A stretch of DNA of 64,000 nucleotides from Paenibacillus sp. H1-7 (GTDB lineage Bacteria; Bacillota; Bacilli; Paenibacillales; NBRC-103111). Both the position numbers and the translations under genes were made by a program. The notes under the pieces are model-generated. The model had not been told where the DNA came from, did not search any database, and saw nothing but the letters and a program-made list of their open reading frames with translations. The DNA is taken from the NCBI RefSeq assembly GCF_022354825.1, contig NZ_CP031168.1, positions 2,481,501 to 2,545,500 on the forward strand, given 5' to 3'. Shown here one piece after another: positions 60,433-64,000 of this stretch; position 1 is the stretch's first letter; each line of letters starts with the position of its first letter.

Positions 60433-60786
60433 ATGCACACAGGCTTTGGACCGCCGCCCATATTCAGCTTCATGTTCGGACTCATAAGCTTCTTAATCAT
60501 TGGAACGATCGTCTTTGTCGCTGTCCGTGGACTAACTACGTGGACCCGCAACAACGCAGCGGATGTAGTAAGCGTACCGGCGCGCATTGTCTCCAAACGA
60601 ACCAATGTATCCGGGGGATCCGGAGACACCAGCGCAACTACAACGTATTATATTACTTTTGAATTTGCCGACAAGGAACGTATCGAGCTTCAGGTACGAG
60701 GGAATATGTACGGTTTGCTGGTCGAAGGGGACGAAGGAACCCTTGTTTATCAAGGCACCCGGTTTCATGAGTTTCAAAGGCAATGA
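60433..60786 (+). CDS. DUF2500 family membrane protein
   Basis: 117 residues, the usual size of DUF2500. One membrane segment (about 10-33) is followed by a soluble domain with VPARIVSKRT, TTYYITFEFADKERIELQV and LLVEGDEGTLVYQGTRFHEF, which are family-typical. The function of the family is unknown. AAGGGGATGATGGA precedes the ATG. It is transcribed alone from the promoter at 60368-60396 and ends at the hairpin at 60810-60835. Confidence 0.88.
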   Translation: MHTGFGPPPIFSFMFGLISFLIIGTIVFVAVRGLTTWTRNNAADVVSVPARIVSKRTNVSGGSGDTSATTTYYITFEFADKERIELQVRGNMYGLLVEGDEGTLVYQGTRFHEFQRQ

Positions 60787-60809
60787 TCGCATACTAAGCC
60801 AAAAGAAAG

Positions 60810-60835
60810 AGAGCCCCGGAGAGATCCGGGGCTCT
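60810..60835. terminator. Hairpin after the DUF2500 gene (twin copy 1)
   Basis: AGAGCCCCGGA/TCCGGGGCTCT stem with a GAGA loop. No clean T-run follows (CTGAGCTTATTTT), so termination is inferred from position. The same 26 bases, one changed, recur at 61443-61468. Confidence 0.65.
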
Positions 60836-61089
60836 CTGAGCTTATTTTGAAGCCTGGTTCACTCAAACATGCTAATGTTGGTTAGGTGGTATGTCCAGGA
60901 GTATCTCCAGGAGAAGCGACAAGGTTCCGTTTGTTTTCTGGAAATTGACGTTGGAAAGCGATGAAAACAATGCTCTACGGAAGGAAGTAGCTCGTCGGGA
61001 TACCGTTGTACCTTTATGTTCAGCTACTTAGGTCTTTCAATAAGCCAATTCGCGAGGTGCCTGTAACGCTGGAGAGCATAGTTGGGCCG

Positions 61090-61298
61090 GATCGGACCGT
61101 AGATCCGTTATTTCATCAAAAACGGACCTTTTTGCAGAGTGATCGGACAACAGATCCTTTATTTCGAGAAAATACACCGTTTTTTTCGGTAAAATCAGCA
61201 AATAACGGATTATCTGTCCGATCACTCTCCAAAAGTAGTCTCATTTCAGAAAATAACGGATTTCCTGTCCGATTCTCATTAGCTTGGCTGGAGGGAGG
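61090..61298. repeat. Palindromic interspersed element, copy 2 (inverted relative to copy 1)
   Basis: Units at 61090-61113 and 61141-61164 (forward) and at 61200-61223 and 61251-61274 (reverse), with intervals 27, 35 and 27, exactly as in copy 1. Read on the opposite strand, its units align one by one with copy 1; the best pairs match 22 of 24 bases. Spacers are also related (for example 19 of 27 bases for the 61114-61140 spacer). Similarity to copy 1 continues past the right end to GCTTGGCTGGAG. The centre holds ACCG-T7-CGGT, a small hairpin tip. Confidence 0.85.
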
Positions 61299-61442
61299 TA
61301 CACCACCAAAGACGTCTGGTGGTCATTTTCTTAAAAACAAAGGCGGTCGCTTAAGAGTTTTCCGTAGGACAACTGGCATCGTAAGTGGAGAGACCCACCC
61401 ACCTTTAGCATTTTCGATGGAATCGGTGTTCTCAACAAGCTT

Positions 61443-61468
61443 AGAGCCCCGGGGAGATCCGGGGCTCT
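61443..61468. terminator. Hairpin after the DUF2264 gene (twin copy 2)
   Basis: AGAGCCCCGG-ggagat-CCGGGGCTCT, two bases before the DUF2264 stop codon on the minus strand. It lacks a good T-run on that strand (AAGCTTGTTG). It matches 60810-60835 in 25 of 26 bases. Confidence 0.6.
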
Positions 61469-61470
61469 GC

Positions 61471-63339
61471 TCATGAATCCAAACGAATCTGGAATAGCGG
61501 CTCCTGGGAGCCGCTTCCCATGATCTGCAGCTCGTCTCCATTCAAGCGGACGGATGGGCACGACTTCAGCCAATGCTCCGCATCGGCCTGGCCGGGCTGC
61601 CCGTAAACGGCGGTTACAAGCCAGCTTACCCCCGGTTTCATGCTCATCCGAAGCGTCGGAATGACGGTGCGCGGATACATCACATTCGTATTCGCATTGG
61701 GATAGATCAGCTCCGCTTTCCCGGCTCCGTGCAGTAAAACAATACCGCTCGCACCGGCGGAATTGGCGGCACACGCTGTTACCTCCCCTTCATCGGTCCG
61801 CAGCGGACTTGTACCGCATCGGCCTTCCTCGATACCGAGAGCGAAGCCTCCATCCGCCAGATCAAGCGTTCGTTCCGAGGATATGCGGTGTACCCTTACA
61901 TGCCACGGCGTCCCCGGAATGATCCACGTTTGGACCTTGACATCATTCCAAGGCTTCCACCGTGCATGGATTCTGCCGTTGTCGTCGATGGAGGTTTCCT
62001 CGCACTTGCGTTTGACCCGGTACAGATTGTCGCCTTCGCTGATCGCCAGCATCGAATCGAATGCTCCTTGACTCAATCCCCATTCGGCGCGCGGCACACT
62101 GAAGCCGAACCGGGTCGAATAAGCGAACTTCTCATATTTGGCTGACGTGTGAGTGTGCTCGTTCGTCGACAGATGACCCGCATTGAACGCAACGATATGT
62201 GAAGCTGCTGCGTCTCGGCAAATGACGAGATGCGGCTTCTGCTGAACGCTTTGAGGCGCCAGCCTCGGCAGAGGGAGCTCCTCCGCTGTCCAGAACGGAT
62301 GATCCTCCGGAAGAGCCAGAGGCAAAAAGGATTTCAGCGCCCAGTACGGCGAGCCCGGCGAATTGTAGTTTTCCGCCATAACCAGATTCGGGTAGGCGTA
62401 GCCGATCGACAAGGTTCCGTCCGGATGAAAGATCGGCTGACGGAACCACCATCGCAAGTGTCTCAGCACAATACCCTTCATGACCCCCATGGGGTAAGGC
62501 TCCACGCCGGCATAGACCAGCGCGCCCCAAAAGGCGGCTTGTGAAAAACGGTACGTCAGACTCCGGCCATAAGGCAAAGCCGCGCCATCCTCATCGAACC
62601 AATGAATGAAGGAGTGAGCGAATTGCTCCGCTCTTTGTTTGTACAAACGGGATCGTTCCGGATCCTCCTCTTCCATCAGCTTGGCATAAAGCAGCCCGTA
62701 AAAGTGAATGGCAAAAGGCACATAATAGTCGCTGTGCCCGTTAACGCCGTCGGCATACCAGCCTTCTCCCAAATAAAAGCGCTCCATCGCGTCCAACGTT
62801 TGCTCCAGCAGCTCTTGACGGTAAGGAAGGCCGGCCTTTTTGAAGCCCATTTGGACCAGAACCAGAAAGAACAGCCAATTGCAATCCCACAGTTTACTAT
62901 GACTAATGGGCTCCAGCCAGTCGTAGAGACGCTGAAGCTCCTGAGCGGTAAAGCTTGCTTTGATTTTATCCGGGATCAATGCAAGCGCGAAGCCGAAGGC
63001 AGCCATTTCTACCAGACGCTGGTCGTAATCGGTGACAGTGCCCCAATATTCTTCATGGGAAGGATCCGTGCCGTTTTTTATCCCCTGAACGTAGGTCTCC
63101 CACAGCTCGCTGTCGCTCCCGTCCGCCATGTACGGAACGAGTCCCCACAGTACTCTTGAGAAGCCCTCGATCCCAGCAATATGATCTGGATAGCTAGCTC
63201 CGGTGTTGCCGATATGAAGACGTGAGGAGCCTGTGCTGTAGTACGGCTTCAAAGGATCCGTAAGCTGCAAAAAGGCACGGCGAAGATCGTCTCGTGTTAT
63301 TAGCGGATTAAGCGTGATCGGTAAATCCCAGGGTTTCAT
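61471..63339 (-). CDS. DUF2264 family protein, probable polysaccharide-degrading enzyme
   Basis: 622 residues. The start at ATG 63339 (MKPWDLPITLNPLITRDDLR) has CGGAGG eight bases upstream; a longer frame to 63468 would cross the promoter. YSTGSSRLHIGNTGASYPDHIAGIEGFSRVLWG, QRLVEMAAFGFALALIP, HSKLWDCNWLFFLVLVQMGF and GHSDYYVPFAIHFYGLLYAKL are characteristic of DUF2264, whose N-terminal half has an alpha/alpha-barrel. The C-terminal ~250 residues look like a beta-sandwich (NAGHLSTNEHTHTSAKYEKF). There is no signal peptide, so it acts inside the cell, perhaps on imported oligosaccharides. Confidence 0.85.
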   Translation of the reverse strand: MKPWDLPITLNPLITRDDLRRAFLQLTDPLKPYYSTGSSRLHIGNTGASYPDHIAGIEGFSRVLWGLVPYMADGSDSELWETYVQGIKNGTDPSHEEYWGTVTDYDQRLVEMAAFGFALALIPDKIKASFTAQELQRLYDWLEPISHSKLWDCNWLFFLVLVQMGFKKAGLPYRQELLEQTLDAMERFYLGEGWYADGVNGHSDYYVPFAIHFYGLLYAKLMEEEDPERSRLYKQRAEQFAHSFIHWFDEDGAALPYGRSLTYRFSQAAFWGALVYAGVEPYPMGVMKGIVLRHLRWWFRQPIFHPDGTLSIGYAYPNLVMAENYNSPGSPYWALKSFLPLALPEDHPFWTAEELPLPRLAPQSVQQKPHLVICRDAAASHIVAFNAGHLSTNEHTHTSAKYEKFAYSTRFGFSVPRAEWGLSQGAFDSMLAISEGDNLYRVKRKCEETSIDDNGRIHARWKPWNDVKVQTWIIPGTPWHVRVHRISSERTLDLADGGFALGIEEGRCGTSPLRTDEGEVTACAANSAGASGIVLLHGAGKAELIYPNANTNVMYPRTVIPTLRMSMKPGVSWLVTAVYGQPGQADAEHWLKSCPSVRLNGDELQIMGSGSQEPLFQIRLDS

Positions 63340-63651
63340 GAAAATGCCTCCGTGTCGTAGATGAAATGAAATTGCTTCGATTATACCGCGATTTTTAGAC
63401 CGGGGAGCGTTTTGCAGCCAACAAGTCAAGATTGTAGAGAAACAAATCAAAATACCGTTATGACCCATTGCCTTACCAATTAGTGGGTAGACCCTATCGT
63501 GGCCTTTCTATGGAGGATGAGAAAAGCATTCAGCGTCAGCTTCCGATGAAACTGTCGCGATAGGTAAGCGGCAGTTGCGGCTAGTCAGAAGCAGGAACTA
63601 ATACAAGGGAAATGGAATATATCAGGTGACTTTTATTGGCAGGTGATTAGC
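63340..63651. other. Divergent intergenic region between DUF2264 and murB
   Basis: 312 bases between two divergent genes. A minus-strand TATAAT at 63385-63380 could serve the DUF2264 gene, but no -35 was recognised. GGCAGGTGATTAGC precedes the murB ATG. Nothing else could be assigned. Confidence 0.45.
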
Positions 63652-64000
63652 ATGCGTGAACAAGTGATCTCGGAGCTTGAACGTACAGGAGTTCCATTTA
63701 CCGTAAATGCGCCGATGCACACTTATACTACTTGGAAAATCGGTGGGCGATGCGACCTCATCGTCTTTCCGCGTACGATAGAGGAAATATCAGCAGCCGT
63801 TCGCATTCTTAATGCGGAGGCAGTACCCTGGATGGTCATTGGCAAAGGCTCCAATATGCTGGTTTCCGATGAGGGATTTCGTGGTGCGGTGTTACGTCTA
63901 GCAGGGGAATGGGACACGGCTTCGTTCAACGAGGACGGCGTTCTTGCCGGCGGCGGGTTTTCATTGATAACGCTATCGCTTCAAGCCGCTAAGCATGGTT
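63652..64000 (+). CDS. murB: UDP-N-acetylenolpyruvoylglucosamine reductase, N-terminal part (gene runs off the window)
   Basis: The visible 116 residues start MREQVISELERTGVPFTVN and contain MHTYTTWKIGGRCDLIVFP (substrate and FAD region) and VIGKGSNMLVSDEGFRGAVL, the FAD-binding PCMH-type motif with the characteristic GxGSNxL. MurB reduces UDP-GlcNAc enolpyruvate to UDP-MurNAc with NADPH in peptidoglycan synthesis in the cytoplasm. The C-terminal two thirds lie beyond position 64000. AGGTGATTAGC precedes the ATG. Confidence rests on the clear N-terminal motifs. Confidence 0.9.
   Translation, partial: MREQVISELERTGVPFTVNAPMHTYTTWKIGGRCDLIVFPRTIEEISAAVRILNAEAVPWMVIGKGSNMLVSDEGFRGAVLRLAGEWDTASFNEDGVLAGGGFSLITLSLQAAKHG

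Larger units (their letters stand above)
60787..61470. other. Convergent intergenic region (684 bp)
   Basis: Holds, from left to right: twin hairpin copy 1 (60810-60835); about 250 bases in which nothing was recognised; the palindromic repeat element (61090-61298); a 7-bp stem ACCACCA/TGGTGGT at 61302-61323; and twin hairpin copy 2 (61443-61468). A 156-codon frame at 61006-61476 runs through the repeats, lacks a ribosome site and is not regarded as a gene. Confidence 0.6.

Noticed and set aside
61006..61476. 156-codon gene over the second repeat element
   Set aside because: The frame is formed by the repeat units themselves and lacks a ribosome site.

Overview
The window looks like chromosomal DNA of a spore-forming, low-to-mid GC Gram-positive of the Paenibacillaceae (Paenibacillus or a close relative). 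This is inferred from several features together: two surface proteins ending in triple SLH domains, a GerA-type germinant receptor operon, aa3-type menaquinol oxidase genes, AGGAGG-type ribosome binding sites with frequent TTG/GTG starts, and two carbohydrate ABC importers of the LplB/YtcP kind, each near a membrane-anchored AraC regulator. No tRNA, rRNA, CRISPR array, phage or transposase was seen.

Layout. 1-9.3 kb: an AraC-type sensor regulator, cut by the window edge, diverges from a catabolic operon. The operon encodes two permeases, a solute-binding lipoprotein, a TIM-barrel isomerase/epimerase, two PIG-L/LmbE-type hydrolases with altered metal motifs, and a Gfo/Idh dehydrogenase. 9.4-9.6 kb: a palindromic repeat element. 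9.7-14.3 kb: an AraC regulator, a GH29 alpha-L-fucosidase, a ROK repressor and an MFS permease. 14.5-22.1 kb: a STAND-ATPase/LuxR regulator, an HtrA-like protease with a long repeated C-terminal part, a MalY/PatB aminotransferase, and a GntR regulator divergent from a DUF1348 gene. 22.3-26.7 kb: qoxABCD and a YtkA-like lipoprotein. 26.8-29.6 kb: a MocR regulator and a nitrilase.

29.8-44.9 kb is a second polysaccharide-type locus: binding protein, two permeases, a 2003-residue SLH-anchored beta-helix protein, an AraC sensor regulator, a second, closely similar binding protein and a TIM-barrel protein. 45.0-48.2 kb encodes an SLH-anchored subtilase. 48.5-52.2 kb carries a germinant receptor operon (order A-C-B) whose A gene is interrupted by a one-base frameshift. 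52.5-53.8 kb is an Rrf2 regulator divergent from an azoreductase, with matched operator-like sites. 54.2-60.8 kb encodes a secreted beta-helix protein, a nitroreductase, a thioredoxin-reductase-like flavoprotein, a TIMP/NTR-like plus copper-amine-oxidase-N protein, an UPF0173 metallohydrolase and a DUF2500 protein. 61.1-61.3 kb has a second, inverted copy of the palindromic element. 61.5-63.3 kb is a DUF2264 gene, and murB starts at the right edge.

Neither ABC importer has its own ATPase gene; members of this family usually share an MsmX/MsmK-type ATPase encoded elsewhere. The most unusual features are the two homologous 185-bp elements (four 24-bp units, two forward and two reverse, with identical 24-27-24-35-24-27-24 geometry), the paired PIG-L proteins with altered zinc ligands, and the promoter/operator architecture between the Rrf2 and azoreductase genes.
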